DNA of 64,000 nt from Sycon ciliatum (Eukaryota; Porifera; Calcarea; Leucosolenida; Sycettidae). Where the stretch lies: the NCBI RefSeq assembly GCF_964019385.1, contig NC_088649.1, positions 6,990,503 through 7,054,502 on the forward strand, given 5' to 3'. The notes beneath the pieces are model-generated. The model worked only from the letters and a program-made list of their open reading frames with translations, had not been told where the DNA came from and did not search any database. Below, one piece after another: positions 45,282-56,438 of this stretch (position 1 is the stretch's first letter; each line of letters begins with the position of its first letter). Made by a program: the position numbers and the translations under genes.

Positions 45282-46238
45282 TTACACATGTCTTGCAAGT
45301 GAAAGAGGTCTTTCTCCAGAATGGATACGTTCATGTCTGCGTAAAGCGGTCAAACTTAAGAACGATGTGTCACATTTCTTACACTTATGCTGTTTCCGTC
45401 CGGTATGAGTACGTTTGTGGGCACATAGATTGCGTGACAGAGTGAAAGACTTCTCGCATACATCACACTTGAATGGTCGATCTCCAGTGTGATCACGTTC
45501 ATGCCGGCGGAGCTGGGAAACGTTCTTGAATACCTTTTGGCTAAACTGACACATCTGCGAGGTCTTACACTTAGAACGCTTGGACTGATCCTGCTTCTGA
45601 GCCAAAACCTTAGAAGAGTCAGAATTTTGACGGATAGGACGCGTGCTTGCAACCCGAATGTCACAAGGATCAGGTTGCTCCGATGTTTCTTGCAGCCTTT
45701 CAACGGAAAATCCGGTATTCGACGCTGTGGCTGGAGATACGGAGTCCTTTTCAATCTGAGGAGATGGTTTCACAGTCGATACACGTTTATCATACGCGCT
45801 GAATGCAGAAATCCGGTTCTCAACGTCTTCCAATTCGGGCGGCATACTAGTCGTTGCTTCATCCTTTTCGCTTTTTCTGGCGGTTGGGAATGTGTTTTTG
45901 AAAGCTGATTCACGATTAGAAATACTGGCTGAATGAATTGTGTTTCTCATCCATTTTATCAATGGTGGAGGAGAAACAGGAAATATGCTACTAGTATATT
46001 CAGGGGGTATAAAACTCGTGCCTTCTCTGTTTTCCAAGGAAGCTGATCTCATACACGACGCTTTCTCCGTGTCTGCTTCACCAATGTTTGACCCAGAATA
46101 TGGTGGAACGCACGGCGGACCATGCTGTCTAGAACTCTTGTCGCGCCCATTAATCTTTGACTTCATAATTGTCCGCATTGGTGACAGTTTATTAGATTCC
46201 ACACTAAAGTCAGACTTCGATTCCTCAAAGATTTCCAT
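45282..46238 (-). CDS. ZF8, C2H2 zinc-finger protein (2-3 fingers, first finger damaged)
   Basis: 318 residues. The first finger motif reads CQFSQKVF: the second zinc-binding Cys is Ser, so this finger should not fold normally. Two intact fingers follow (helices LSRNLCA and LTALRR in CDTSFLSLTALRRH). After [10 protein letters not shown] the frame is lost by a 2-base insertion in the linker (AAAGAGGTC for AAAGGTC), adding LSLARHV before the stop and removing further fingers. The second half of the N-terminal region pairs with ZF3 ([32 protein letters not shown]), while the first half (SNIGEADTEKAS, NREGTSFIPPEY) pairs with ZF1, a mosaic pattern. The start is the conserved ATG. Possibly weakly functional or decaying. 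Confidence 0.82.
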   Translation of the reverse strand: MEIFEESKSDFSVESNKLSPMRTIMKSKINGRDKSSRQHGPPCVPPYSGSNIGEADTEKASCMRSASLENREGTSFIPPEYTSSIFPVSPPPLIKWMRNTIHSASISNRESAFKNTFPTARKSEKDEATTSMPPELEDVENRISAFSAYDKRVSTVKPSPQIEKDSVSPATASNTGFSVERLQETSEQPDPCDIRVASTRPIRQNSDSSKVLAQKQDQSKRSKCKTSQMCQFSQKVFKNVSQLRRHERDHTGDRPFKCDVCEKSFTLSRNLCAHKRTHTGRKQHKCKKCDTSFLSLTALRRHERIHSGERPLSLARHV

Positions 46239-46362
46239 ATCTCACTGATCTGCAATGACTCTGGAAAGGAAATTACACAACAGAGCCAATATTACTCGTA
46301 AACCACTTCGCGCAGTGATTCAAAAACTACCTTTGCAGAATGGATCGCTCTGTGCAAGTTAA

Positions 46363-47395
46363 GGGGGCAGCCTACCCATAAATTTCATATGGCATTCAAT
46401 TGACCGTAACTTTGGTGTTTCTCAGTGGATTTGAGTGAAATTTTGACCACACACTCCTGCCACTATGCTGTCCCTCAGGACACGATTTACAAGTTCTTGC
46501 GCCTCACTGACAGGCTTTCCAGGCCGGAAAAACTCAAATATCCGGCATAGTGCCACGGTGTGCGAGCCACCCAGGAGCCAAACAAATGCATTCACAATTT
46601 TTTCACATTTTCGTGCCCATTCTGTCCGTGCGCGTGACCCAAACCTAAAACAAGTCCAGAAGCAGCCATGGGTGGTGGGGTAGGGGCCCTCAACGTGGCC
46701 CTGGAATCTATCACAACAGAACGAGTGGGCGTTCTCTCACGGACTCCCACAGACCCAATTCAATTTTTGAATATTTTTGGGTCTAGCACGTGCTACGAGG
46801 TCGTACCTTTGATACAACATCCAGTGTTGGGACCTCCATAGCAAGCCATTTCCACAGCGCTGCACGCCAAATCCAGGATGCCCTCAGAAACCGGCAAAGA
46901 CTGCCACTCACGTTTCACTACTGCCTAGTACTGAATCCTACCTGACTTCTTGACACGACTCAAACTTGCCAAAGTCACTAAATCAACGTCAACTACAATA
47001 ATCAAGCCACATATCCGCAACGTCACGAGGGTCCTGCTGCACGGCGGCGGGCTTCGCAAGCCGCCGTGCAGCCCAATACGTGTTTTTTTAACGTGATTTT
47101 TGGACTTTTTGGACTTGGGGCAAAATTCTGCACACTTTCGCGTGTTTCCATAATACGACAAGTTGCGCACGGTCTGCTCACATTCAAATACAGTGCTGCC
47201 AATAAATGACAGCATGCAAGGAAAATAATCTTTCCTTGCAAGGGCACATTTTCGGCCATAACTCTTGAACGGCTGGTCAGATAGGGACACAATTTTCAGA
47301 GAATTTGCAGCTATTCATACTCTTTCAACTGGCGTAGCACTCAATATGAATTTACAAATTCGATTTTTCAGCGAATTTTTGGGTAGTCTGCCACC
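46363..47395. mobile_element. 1.03-kb TIR element
   Basis: The ends GG[G/T]GGCAG[C/A]CTACCCA[T/A]AAATT are inverted copies (46363-46385 and 47373-47395). The left flank is TTAA and the right flank TTAT, compatible with a TTAA-type duplication but not proof. An internal hairpin at 47037-47071 has 12-bp arms (CTGCACGGCGGC and GCCGCCGTGCAG). No transposase is seen, so it is non-autonomous. Superfamily is open; TTAA targets are used by piggyBac and Kolobok. Confidence 0.55.
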
Positions 47396-47442
<47 letters not shown>

Positions 47443-47443
47443 G
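47396..47443. repeat. ATT microsatellite
   Basis: About 16 TTA/ATT triplets directly after the TIR element. A second ATT tract lies at 48031-48062 on the other side of the palindrome. Confidence 0.9.
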
Positions 47444-47471
47444 AGCCATAAATAAATGTAGAAGAGAAAAG

Positions 47472-48031
47472 GACATATGGATACGAGTTAAGAGTAACTA
47501 TCCATCACTGTAACATGATACTATATACAGTCAGAAAGTGCAATAACTAGGCACAAAACTGACAGTGTACTGAAACATTCGACGTCCTGACACCTAGCTT
47601 CAACACATCTCCGTAGCGCTAACCGACAGCCTTCCAACTTGGAAGGTTCAAGGTTATGGAAAGACCAAAGAGGGGAAGGCAAGCGCAACGAAAACGAGCA
47701 AAAGCTAAGAATTGTAGTTAGACCGCTTTGTCAAATATCGTACTGGTCTCGTCATCGTCCAGTAACAATCGACATTCTTTGTTCCGTTGGGACTGTAGCT
47801 TTTGCTCGTTTTCGTTGCGCTTGCCTTCCCCTCTTTGGTCTTTCCATAACCTTGAACCTTCCAAGTTGGAAGGCTGTCGGTTAGCGCTACGGAGATGTGT
47901 TGAAGCTAGGTGTCAGGACGTCGAATGTTTCAGTACACTGTCAGTTTTGTGCCTAGTTATTGCACTTTCTGACTGTATATAGTATCATGTTACAGTGATG
48001 GATAGTTACTCTTAACTCGTATCCATATGTC
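47472..48031. repeat. Perfect palindrome with 235-bp arms
   Basis: Bases 47472-47706 and 47797-48031 are inverted copies with no mismatch or gap that I can find: every checked landmark satisfies position sum 95503. The spacer is 90 bp. Outer ends are GACATATGG and CCATATGTC, each next to an ATT-rich tract. A diverged single-arm relative lies at 26230-26440. No ORF is supported. It could be a long-TIR foldback element or an inverted duplication of part of a dispersed repeat. Confidence 0.9.
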
Positions 48032-48437
48032 ATTATTATTATTATTATTTATTATTATTATTTTGTTTTACATCGGAAGCTCAACAGTGCAGCTGCACAA
48101 ATATGAAGAGGCCGATGGGACCAAAAATAAATAAATAAATAAATAAATAAATAAACAATGTATATACATCAGTGTAAATGTTCATACATCAGTGTAAATG
48201 TTCAAATGTTTAGAAAAAAAGGGGGATGAGTGGTGAACATAAAGAGAAAAGAAAAACGTATGCTGCATGAACCTGGGCAATATATACATGTAGCTGGTGA
48301 GAGACTAAACGTTGCCAACGTTGTCAAACAAAATTGCACGATATCATTCAAACCAAACTGGATCATCCAATAAGCGCTTAAAACCACGATCGAACTGAGA
48401 GGTAAACAAAGAGGATTTCAAGTCATTAGGTAGAGCA

Positions 48438-51128
48438 TTAAAAAACAGAGCAGCACGAAGCACAAAGGATTTTTGACCGAGTGTAGTTCTGCATTTTAAT
48501 TAAATAAGGGATATCATGTGTGTCGCGATTACGCGTGCTCCGAGTAGATTGCGGGGCTGGGAATAACGACGTAAATACAGGCAAAGGGCGAAGAATATGA
48601 TTAATGAAAATGAACTTCCCAGTTGACACCAGAAAATAGTAGTCCAGGGGCTTAACATCAAGGTTTTTCAGAAGACCAGAAATACTGTCCCGGCTCGAAG
48701 CCCCACAAGCCGCTCGGATAGCTCTATTGTACACGCTTACTAGACGAGTGTGATTCTTCGCAGTAATGAGTGTGACGAAGGAACAGATGCAGTACAGAAT
48801 GTCAGGAAGAACGACAGACAGGATGTACTGGCGGCGTGCAAGTTTGCTCAGTTGCCGGAAGGTGCGACGTAAGACACCCACCTTCTGGGATACTTTTCTA
48901 ACAATTACATCGATATGCTTGGTCCATGACAGGCAGTTGTCAACTTGGATACCAAGGAGACGAGTTTCGGTCACAAAATTAAGTGGCTCACCTTGAAGGC
49001 TAATGACACTTGGGTGCGTCGTGGGGTTTCGGCCGGGGGAAATGATCATAACACCTGACTTTTTAACATTGATCATCATGTGGAGCTTTTGTAGCTCGTC
49101 ACATAGTACATTCAAGCAGGGAATGACGGAGGCAATACACAGTTTGAGTGAGGGGGCACTTCGGTAGAGGGTCATATCATCTGCGAACATGGGAAGGGAA
49201 CAGGTGAAGGAATCCGCTATGGTAGGGAGGTGGCTTATATAGACATTAAAGAGTACAGGACGCAGAACAGTACCTTGCGGGACTCCACGCGAAACTGGGA
49301 GGACTCTGGATGTAGCATGTGGCAGAGTGACTTTCTGCCGACGATCATACAGGTATGAGGCGAACCATGCTAGTGCTGTCCCTCCAATACCCTTGGCTTG
49401 CAGTGAAATGAGGAGGCACTGGTGGTTCACCCGATCGAATGCCTTACTTAGGTCTAAAAACACAATCATGGTAGTGTGTCCAGTATCCCGGCTCGCAGTC
49501 CACTGGCTTACAGCCTTGGTGACGAGTTGGGCAGTAGAGTGATGGCGGCGGAAGCCATACTGGTCTTTATGGTATGGGCACTTGTCGTCAAATAGCTGCT
49601 GGAGCTGTCTAAGAACGACTTTCTCCAGGGCTTTGGCAATGACACTACTGAGGGATATGGGTCGGTACTGGGACGGGTCTGATCTGTCACTGCGTTGGGA
49701 CTTTAACACTGGGCAAATGTTCGCTTCTTTGAACGTGGACGGGAGTATACCAGAAGAAAAGGAGGCATTAAACAGGATTGCTAGTGATGGGGCAAGAATG
49801 TAAGCGGCAGACTTCACAAGACAGGGCAGTATATTGTCTGGACCCGGGGCTTTGCGGGGCTTCAGGTCTAGTAGAAGAAGTTCTACTTCCGCAATGGTGA
49901 CAGATGCGAACGACTCCAAATCGGTGGAGGAGACCGGCCCGAGCGGTACGTTGTAGGAGGCATCGGGGTCGTGAACGATTGAATGGAAATATCTATTCAG
50001 CGTCTCTGCTTCGACTGAGGTTTTGGGTTTAGCGGGTTTACGTTTTGTTACGCCATTGATCGCCGACCAGAACTTCCGAGGAGATTGTTCATAGTCTTGA
50101 CAGAGCTCCGAAAAATATTTGTTGCGGAGCTGGCGATACAGGTTGTTGGATCGGGTGCGCAGTTGCCTGAATTGGAGGGCAGTAACTGGATCTTGGAAAG
50201 CTGAGGCTTTTAATCGGCGGAAGGCACTTTTGCGTTGTCGTATCATGTGCAGTAGCTCCTCAGTCATGAAAGGGCATCTTACTTTAGAGGTAGGCCTCCC
50301 CGCTCTTCGTGAGACAATTGGCGCGAGTTCATCCAGTGCACAGTTGAACTTCTTCACCCACTCAGCGGCCATTTGGTGGGGGTTCGTGGATGAAAAAGAG
50401 TGTAGGGATACCGATTTCAGCAACTTGTGGAATTCCTGCATACAGAACGAACTATAGTCTCGTCTGGGCTGCCTTGGCTTGTGGTCTGGCGTGTCAGGCT
50501 GCAGGGAAGTGATAGGCACGGAGGTTGTGATGATGCGATGGTCAGAGAATTCACAGTCAAAGACTGAGGCGGTTGTGGCGTCTTCCGAATTCGTGAGGAT
50601 GCAGTCAATAGAGGTTTGGGTTTGCCGTGTAATGCGTGTAGGGGCGTTTACTAAGTTGGAGAGATTAAGGGACAGGAGGATGGTGTGGTATAGGGCTTTA
50701 TAGGTACTTGATTGCTTGTCCAGGAAGTTCACATTGAGGTCTCCCAACAAGTACAGCTCTTCGCAATCGGCGCAGTCTACAGCTGCAGCAAGACTGTCCC
50801 AGTAGTCAATGGACTGACCTGGCGGGCGATAGATGCAGCCGATCAATATCTCGGATCCTCTTTGTGGCGTACATCGTATGCAAAGAAGCTCTAGGGCATC
50901 ATGTGAGTAACGTTCGTCCAGGGAAACTCTGAGGGTTTCTTTCACATAAAGGTACACACCGCCACCTTTCTTGCAGGGGCCGCATGCTGTGAGACACGAG
51001 CAGCTTGTCATGCATGGTCTATCTCTACGGTAAAGGATGGTTCCACGGATATGCACTTCCAGGTCAGAGACACTGTTATCTAGCCAGGTCTCGGATACGG
51101 CTAATATATCCAGTTGCTGTTCTATCAT
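48438..51128 (-). pseudogene. LINE B ORF2: endonuclease and reverse transcriptase, early stop
   Basis: An 896-residue frame. The endonuclease is nearly whole (ILAVSETWLDNSV, GGGVYLYVK, GCIYRPPGQS, LLGDLNVNFLD, FSDHRIITTSVP). The true start lies further up in the same frame, where FGHINIRSLRH is followed by a TAA at 51150-51152 and then LCEVES, so the first endonuclease strand is cut off by a stop. The RT is complete: SDPSQYRPISLSS, VFLDLSKAFDRVNHQCLL, GVPQGTVLRPVLFN and active site MFADDMTLY. The QGTVLRP segment has Arg where LINEs usually have Gly. It would nick DNA and reverse-transcribe the element RNA if expressed from an internal start, but it probably is not active. Confidence 0.85.
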
Positions 51129-51325
51129 TATGCTTTCAACTTCACACAGTTAGTGGCGTAGACTGCGTATATTGATGTGGCCAAAGTTAAGTGTACTACT
51201 GTGCTGGGTCAGGTGGTGGGTGTGTGGGTGAAACGGAGCGGCGTGTGGATTAAGCTTCTTGCTGATGCGATTGGTGTGTTGAGCATGCGGGTTCAAGGGG
51301 AGTGGGTCGGTGGTGTGAGCCATTA

Positions 51326-52420
51326 TTATGCTTTAACGGGTTTGGTGGCCCAGGCCTCTGTACCAAATCGCCACTCTCTTACAGTACGGTCAACTTCGTC
51401 GGGCCAGAACGATTCTTCCGCGACCTTCTTGGCGTCCGTGACCAAGACTGTAATACGAGCAGAGGCTGTTCTAAAGTGCGCGGAGGTGTACACGACGCTT
51501 TGTACTACAGATACACCTTGTGCCTTGCAGTGTTCAGCTATTGAATCCGCATCGCAGTCCGGGTCAACATTTCCAATGTAGTACACCGTCACGCGGGGTC
51601 GTCCTACGAGTCCAGGTGCACTCTTGGGTGTTTTCGGTGCTGTGTACCGCGATGTTTCCTCCCTACGGTGATTTGGCTTTTGCGGACGTTTGTCGTGGCC
51701 AGGTGCATGCGGCCTTGGTGGCTGCCTTGCGGAGTCTGCGTAAGATTTTTCTGCAATGTGCTGTGCAGCTGGGCCTTGTGTTTGTACCGGTGCACGTGGT
51801 GATGTGTGTGACAGGTCTGGGGTAGCGTCGGTACTCATACTAAAGTGCATGGGGAGAGTACTAATTGTAGTAGCTCTGAGATGAGTTGTATCCCCAGGGT
51901 CAGCGTGGACGTGGGTCAAACGGGATTGGTGATCTTGTTCAGCATGCAGTTCACGTCGGAGCTTTTGCACGTCGTCCTTCAACGCCTGAATTTCCCTGTC
52001 GGAATCTCTCAGCTGTACATTCACATCTTTCATCGTCTTTAGCTCTGATTTCAATTCCCTTACTACCCCGGTAAGTTCGGAGAGTGCGGCGCAAAGGCTA
52101 GCTACATCAGGGTTAGCATGACTTACGGGAGCCGAGTCCTTGGATCCTCTCAGTAGGGCAATCAGCATTGGCCTGTTCGCCTTTCTGGGGAACTCCAGTC
52201 CCAGTCGCTGGATGAGCTCCTTGAGCTCGTCATCAGTAAGCACGGCGGAAGTTAAGGCAAAAATCAAAATTTCCCCAGTTGTAGTCTTCAGGGTGCTGAG
52301 TCGAATGGTCTTGGTCCTAGAAAGCTGAGACGCTCCTTTCCTACTTGAATCCCAATCGAACTCGCGCACTTCCACTGAAACTGGGTGACTGCGCCCTAAG
52401 AGATGGGGATTTGTACGCAA
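51326..52420 (-). CDS. LINE B ORF1 protein, intact frame
   Basis: 364 residues. Residues ~65-105 include a small helical segment (LTDDELKELIQRLGLEFP, NRPMLIALLRG). A coiled coil follows (LTGVVRELKSELKTMKD to VQKLRRELHAEQDHQ), then a basic proline-rich linker (ARQPPRPHAPGHDKRPQKP). The C-terminal domain is VYYIGNVDPDCDADSIAEHC, HFRTASARITVLV and FWPDEVDRTVREWRF. ORF1 proteins of such LINEs bind element RNA and assemble the transposition particle. The same C-terminal domain occurs as a remnant in LINE A. No stop or frameshift is seen, unlike ORF2. Confidence 0.8.
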   Translation of the reverse strand: MRTNPHLLGRSHPVSVEVREFDWDSSRKGASQLSRTKTIRLSTLKTTTGEILIFALTSAVLTDDELKELIQRLGLEFPRKANRPMLIALLRGSKDSAPVSHANPDVASLCAALSELTGVVRELKSELKTMKDVNVQLRDSDREIQALKDDVQKLRRELHAEQDHQSRLTHVHADPGDTTHLRATTISTLPMHFSMSTDATPDLSHTSPRAPVQTQGPAAQHIAEKSYADSARQPPRPHAPGHDKRPQKPNHRREETSRYTAPKTPKSAPGLVGRPRVTVYYIGNVDPDCDADSIAEHCKAQGVSVVQSVVYTSAHFRTASARITVLVTDAKKVAEESFWPDEVDRTVREWRFGTEAWATKPVKA

Positions 52421-52710
52421 AATGTCACTAAAAGCGCCATTTCGTTCTTATAAAATCACGGTTGACCGCGAATGGCCCATATGTTGTAGTCTTTTGGACG
52501 CAGAGTCGACTGGTTTTGTTCAGAAAAGGCTGCGATACAGCGTTCCTCCTTTATTCCCAATCGAACATGGTTGAACAAGCGGTCAGGTGCTCCTGCGTAC
52601 ACCAGTCACCTGGTCACCGTGCCTGCAGGGTACAACTTACTAGCCTGTTTGATCTTTTTTGGGTGCACTATTGCCACTCGAGTTGAACTCGAGTTGAACC
52701 TCGGTGTGAA

Positions 52711-53099
52711 AGTTGTCGCCTGCTGGCGTGGTGACCAGGTGATTTGGGCACCCAGGAGCACGTGACCACTTGTTCAACCATGTTCAATTGGGAAAAAAGG
52801 AGGAACGCTGCATCGCAGCCTTTTCGGACCAAAACCAGTCGACTCAGCGTGCAAAAGACTACAACGAATGCGCCAATCGCGATCATCAGTGTTTTTTTTT
52901 AGAACGAAATGGCGCTTTTAGTGACATTTTGCATACAAATCCCAAACTAGTAGGGCGCAGTCACCCAGTTTCGGTGGAAGTGCGCGAGTTCGATTGGGTT
53001 TCAAGTAGGAAGGGAGCGTCTCAGCTTTCTCGGAACAAGACCATTCGACTCAGCACCCCGAAGACTACAACTGGTGAAATTTTTAATTTTTGCCTTAAC
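52711..53099 (+). mobile_element. Inverted 5'-end fragment of a LINE B relative
   Basis: An inverted copy of 52251-52641 (position sums 105348-105350, a few indels). It carries the 5' region and the first ORF1 codons: HPVSVEVREFDW, SSRKGASQLSR and TTTGEI are readable on the plus strand. The rest of the LINE is missing. Between the arms lies about 70 bp including a tandem CTCGAGTTGAA. LINE fragments normally lack the 5' end, so this one is unusual. Confidence 0.8.
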
Positions 53100-53102
53100 T
53101 TC

Positions 53103-53761
53103 CCCTTTACTATCGTGTTGTAGTGTATGAAAATCCATATTATGGTAGTTGATAACAATGGGTTGCCATAATTATGGCAGCCCGTAATACGTGCCAATTT
53201 TATACGTACGTTCTCAACTTCAAGTACATGACAACTTGCTGTTACCATCTCAAGCTGTCATGGAATTTTACATCAATTGGGGGACAAAAAGATGGTAGTT
53301 GTCAAAGGACAATCTTGTCGTTTTAGGGATAAAAGATCACTCATGCCTTTCTTTGTCATTGTCAACGCTACACTTCGTTCTTAAGAGCTCAGCTGCTATT
53401 CTGACACAAGTAACGGATCCAACACTCACCAAAAATCGCTGTTCCAGAATGAAGAGTAAGAACTGATACTCCAAGAGCAACGTAATCTGGTTTGGAAGCC
53501 ACTGTGAGTATATCCTTCTGTAGTATGCATCATCGACATCGACATCACCATCATCATCATTACCTGCTCTCGAGCTAATTAGGGTTGTACCTTCACTTCA
53601 TAATGTTCTGCATCAATCATTAGCGAATGACTTTGTAGGCTGTCGGTGGTGAAAAGGATTTCGAATTTTTCAAAGCTGCCATTCTTCTGCAGGCTGTAAG
53701 TGGTGTCGCGGAAGATATTATCATTGTTATGAATATTAAAATAACTGATATTCCGACACAA
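53103..53761. repeat. Array unit: upstream part of ZF8, continued
   Basis: The unit resumes at CTTTACTATCGTGTTGTAGTG, continuing the flank that breaks off at 46358. It runs through GGCAGCCCGTAATACG, ATCTTGTCGTTTTAGG and TCATCATCATTACCTGCTC to the LINE C insertion. Confidence 0.55.
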
Positions 53762-54905
53762 GGTGAGGATCAGGGACATCGCAGGAGCGTTTGATCGTGT
53801 CTCGCATGTCGGCCTCCTCCACAAGGTGCGTAGCTTAGGCATAGATGGTCTGCTTCAGAGATGGCTGGCCTCGTACCTGGACACCCGTTCCCTACAGTGC
53901 CTCGTTGGAGGGCGGACGTCATCTAGGTATACGACCTCCGCTGGAGTCCCCCAGGGAAGCATCCTTGGACCAACGCTTTTCCTGGCCTACGTCAACGACG
54001 CGCCAGATGTTCTCGCTGACGGCGCCAGCTTGGAAGCTTTTGCTGATGACACAACTTTGTACAGCTTAGTCACCTCCCAGTAGACCCCAACAATCGCCGC
54101 GCAGTCACTGCAGGTGTCCGTTGATCGACTGCACGAGTGGGGTCGTACATGGAAAGTGATTTTTGAACCGACCAAATCCCAGGCCATGAAAGTCACCCTC
54201 AGACGCACCGGCTTAGATCTCCCAGCACTCCTGTTTGGTGGCACACTGGTGCCCGAGACAACCACCATCACCCTCCTTGGTGTGAAGGTGGACGCCAAGT
54301 TGACGTTCAGCGATCACCTACGCTCCGTAGCAACCCGTGCACGCCAACAGCTTGGGGTCCTAAACAGAGCCGCCCATATACTCACCCCCGCCGGCCGGAC
54401 GACCGTATACAAGGCGTTCGTGCGACCAGTCATGGAGTATGCGCCTCTTGTATGGATGGGAGCTGCGCAGAGTCACCTCCAGCGTCTGAACAATGTCCTG
54501 CGCCGCGCGCTTCATGCTATCGGTGCTGGGGCACATCTACCCAGCCTGGCCATCCGCCGTACTGTTGCCTCTCTTGCCTGCCTGTACAAGCTGCACTACT
54601 TGCCTGGTCCTCCGCAGCTGCTCTCTGTGTTGCCACTGCGCCACATCATCTCTACCAACCCCAGAACTCGCAGCGAGCACGGTGCTGTCAGTGGCCATGA
54701 CCACCAGCTCCAACACCAGCTGCCTGTATCTGCCCCGCTGGCACTGAAGCGCTCGTTCCCACACTGCAGCATCTGCGATTGGAACTCCCTCCCTGCCGCT
54801 CTCCTATCCCAGCCTCCCCACATCAAGAGAATGCAATCATTCAAAACAAATGTTTACCGCCATCTTCGCAGCACAAACTGGCTCCGGGCAGTCGATTCCC
54901 TATGA
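53762..54905 (+). pseudogene. LINE C RT C-terminal half, one internal stop
   Basis: One frame from about 53763 to 54905 with a TAG at 54081-54083. It covers RIRDIAGAFDRVSHVGLL, GVPQGSILGPTLFLAYVND, active site FADDTTLYS, WKVIFEPTKSQAMKVT, ITLLGVKVDAKLTFSDHL, a thumb-like region and the C-terminal FPHCSICDWNSLPAALLS motif. The family differs in sequence from LINE A and LINE B. The N-terminal endonuclease and the start of the RT are missing, so the copy is dead. Confidence 0.83.
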
Positions 54906-55209
54906 ATAGAATGAGCCTAAGACAGTTCCTCCCCCACAATCGCTCGGGTTAAGCCTTGGGTTTTTGCATCTTTCTTACCTGTGCAGCTCTATCTTCTTCT
55001 TTTTTTCAATGTTTTTGGTGCTTTTTTTGGCCGTGACGCCGAGACCTCAGGTCGGCAGAGTCATCAATGCCCCACCATCACTGCTGCGTCTCGGTGCAGC
55101 GCCTGCTCATTAGTTGTCACGTTTGTCCCAGTCTCTGTACCATTGTATTTCCTTATTCTTTTCGAGCTGGTTATGGGAACAGAGTAAAAAAATAAAAAAA
55201 TAAAAAAAT
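53762..55209 (+). mobile_element. LINE C, 5'-truncated
   Basis: Plus-strand LINE starting inside the RT and ending in a TAAAAAAA-type tail (55185-55209). The 3' UTR is about 300 bp. Truncation at the 5' side is the usual outcome of target-primed reverse transcription. No clear target duplication was found. Confidence 0.8.
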
Positions 55210-56438
55210 CTATCACTTACTCCAAATTCACATTTTCTGAATGCAAAAGGTCTATCGATGACTAAAGGTAGCGGACGAGTGAGCTTTCCTGCGCAGGTAT
55301 GAGTTTGGAGGTACATTGTATTTCAGCATGGTGGAGTGGATAACTTCAAAAATCAAGAAAAACCAAAAATAATTATGGGGACATGTCCTCGTTGGTAGAT
55401 TTGGTGTTCTACTATCTGCTCATGACGACGTAGCTCTCTATTTTGTCCGCTCTCGTGATGTGGCTATTTTCAAGAGGATAATTTGTGGCCTCAGGGGGTG
55501 ATGGCACTCATCTTTTGGGATGCTTGCGTTGACAAGTGGAGCTGCCCCAGTCATGAACTTTTCTAAAGGGACACAATGTTGGCTTGATGGAGTTTTATTC
55601 ATTGGTTGGTCGTAAGCGCTGCAGCATGGCTCGTTTGAAGACCCAAACATAATGTCACATTTCGACCATTGTTGAAGGGTATGCCATTTTCAAAGTTCCC
55701 TCCAGACAATTTTCCAAAGCGGTTTTGCGCCAAGGAAACTTGTCGGCAAATTTTAGCTAAATCGGAGAAGTCGACATGCACTTAATGTCTGGTCTTCTCA
55801 GACATGCTCCCATAAAGGTCAAAAATGCCTTCGCACATATCTACGATCTGAAAAAAATCACGTTCTCAGATCAAAGGTTATGCTAGAATAATGCTATTGA
55901 CTTCAGATAGTAATACATGAGAACGAGACCATGGAATAGAACAGAAATACAGAACTACATAATCCACATCGGATTGCGATTCTGTACAATCATAGTTTAT
56001 CACATGTGTGACTAGGACCAGACTTGTGTGAATAGCATCAAAGAGTGAATTCTTTTTTTTAAATGCTGCAAATGTACACTATCTTTCAAACAGACACACA
56101 CACTATCTTTCTCTCTTGTTCTTACAATTCATAAGCCCGAAGAGAAGAAAGACATTTTCACCCATACAAAACACTATTGTAACGGCTTTTAGGATATTCA
56201 TTGTAGGTTATAAATACACTGGTGTCTAGGATAACATGGTGATGTTCTGAAGAACTTTGCGCACTCTCTGTACCTATATGGACGTTCTCCTGTATGTATA
56301 CGTTCATGGTCATGTAGTTAGGATGACTGTGTGGATGACCTTACACATGTCTTGCGCGTAAAAGGTATTTATGCAGAATGGATACGTTCATGTCTGCGTA
56401 AGCTGGACGATTGTGTGAACGATGTACCACAAAGGTCC
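55210..56438. repeat. Array unit: downstream part of ZF9
   Basis: A full shared segment from TATCACTTACTCC to the ZF9 stop, without the short LINE tail, with a CA/CT microsatellite at about 56090-56115. Next to ZF9, 56375-56437 holds an out-of-frame partial second copy of the last finger ([19 protein letters not shown]). Confidence 0.55.

Larger units (their letters stand above)
48032..52641 (-). mobile_element. LINE B, non-LTR retrotransposon with ORF1 and ORF2
   Basis: On the minus strand: a 5' region of about 220 bp, intact ORF1 (52420-51326), a short spacer, ORF2 (51128-48438, with an upstream stop), and a 3' UTR with an AAAT repeat (48127-48155) followed by an AAT tail (48031-48062). 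The organisation and ORF1 domain are shared with LINE A. The 5' end lies head to head with a second, inverted copy of the same 5' region (52711-53099). Confidence 0.85.

Noticed and set aside
46925-47290. A 121-codon minus-strand frame inside the TIR element as a transposase
   Set aside because: It has no catalytic motif and is too short; the element looks non-autonomous.
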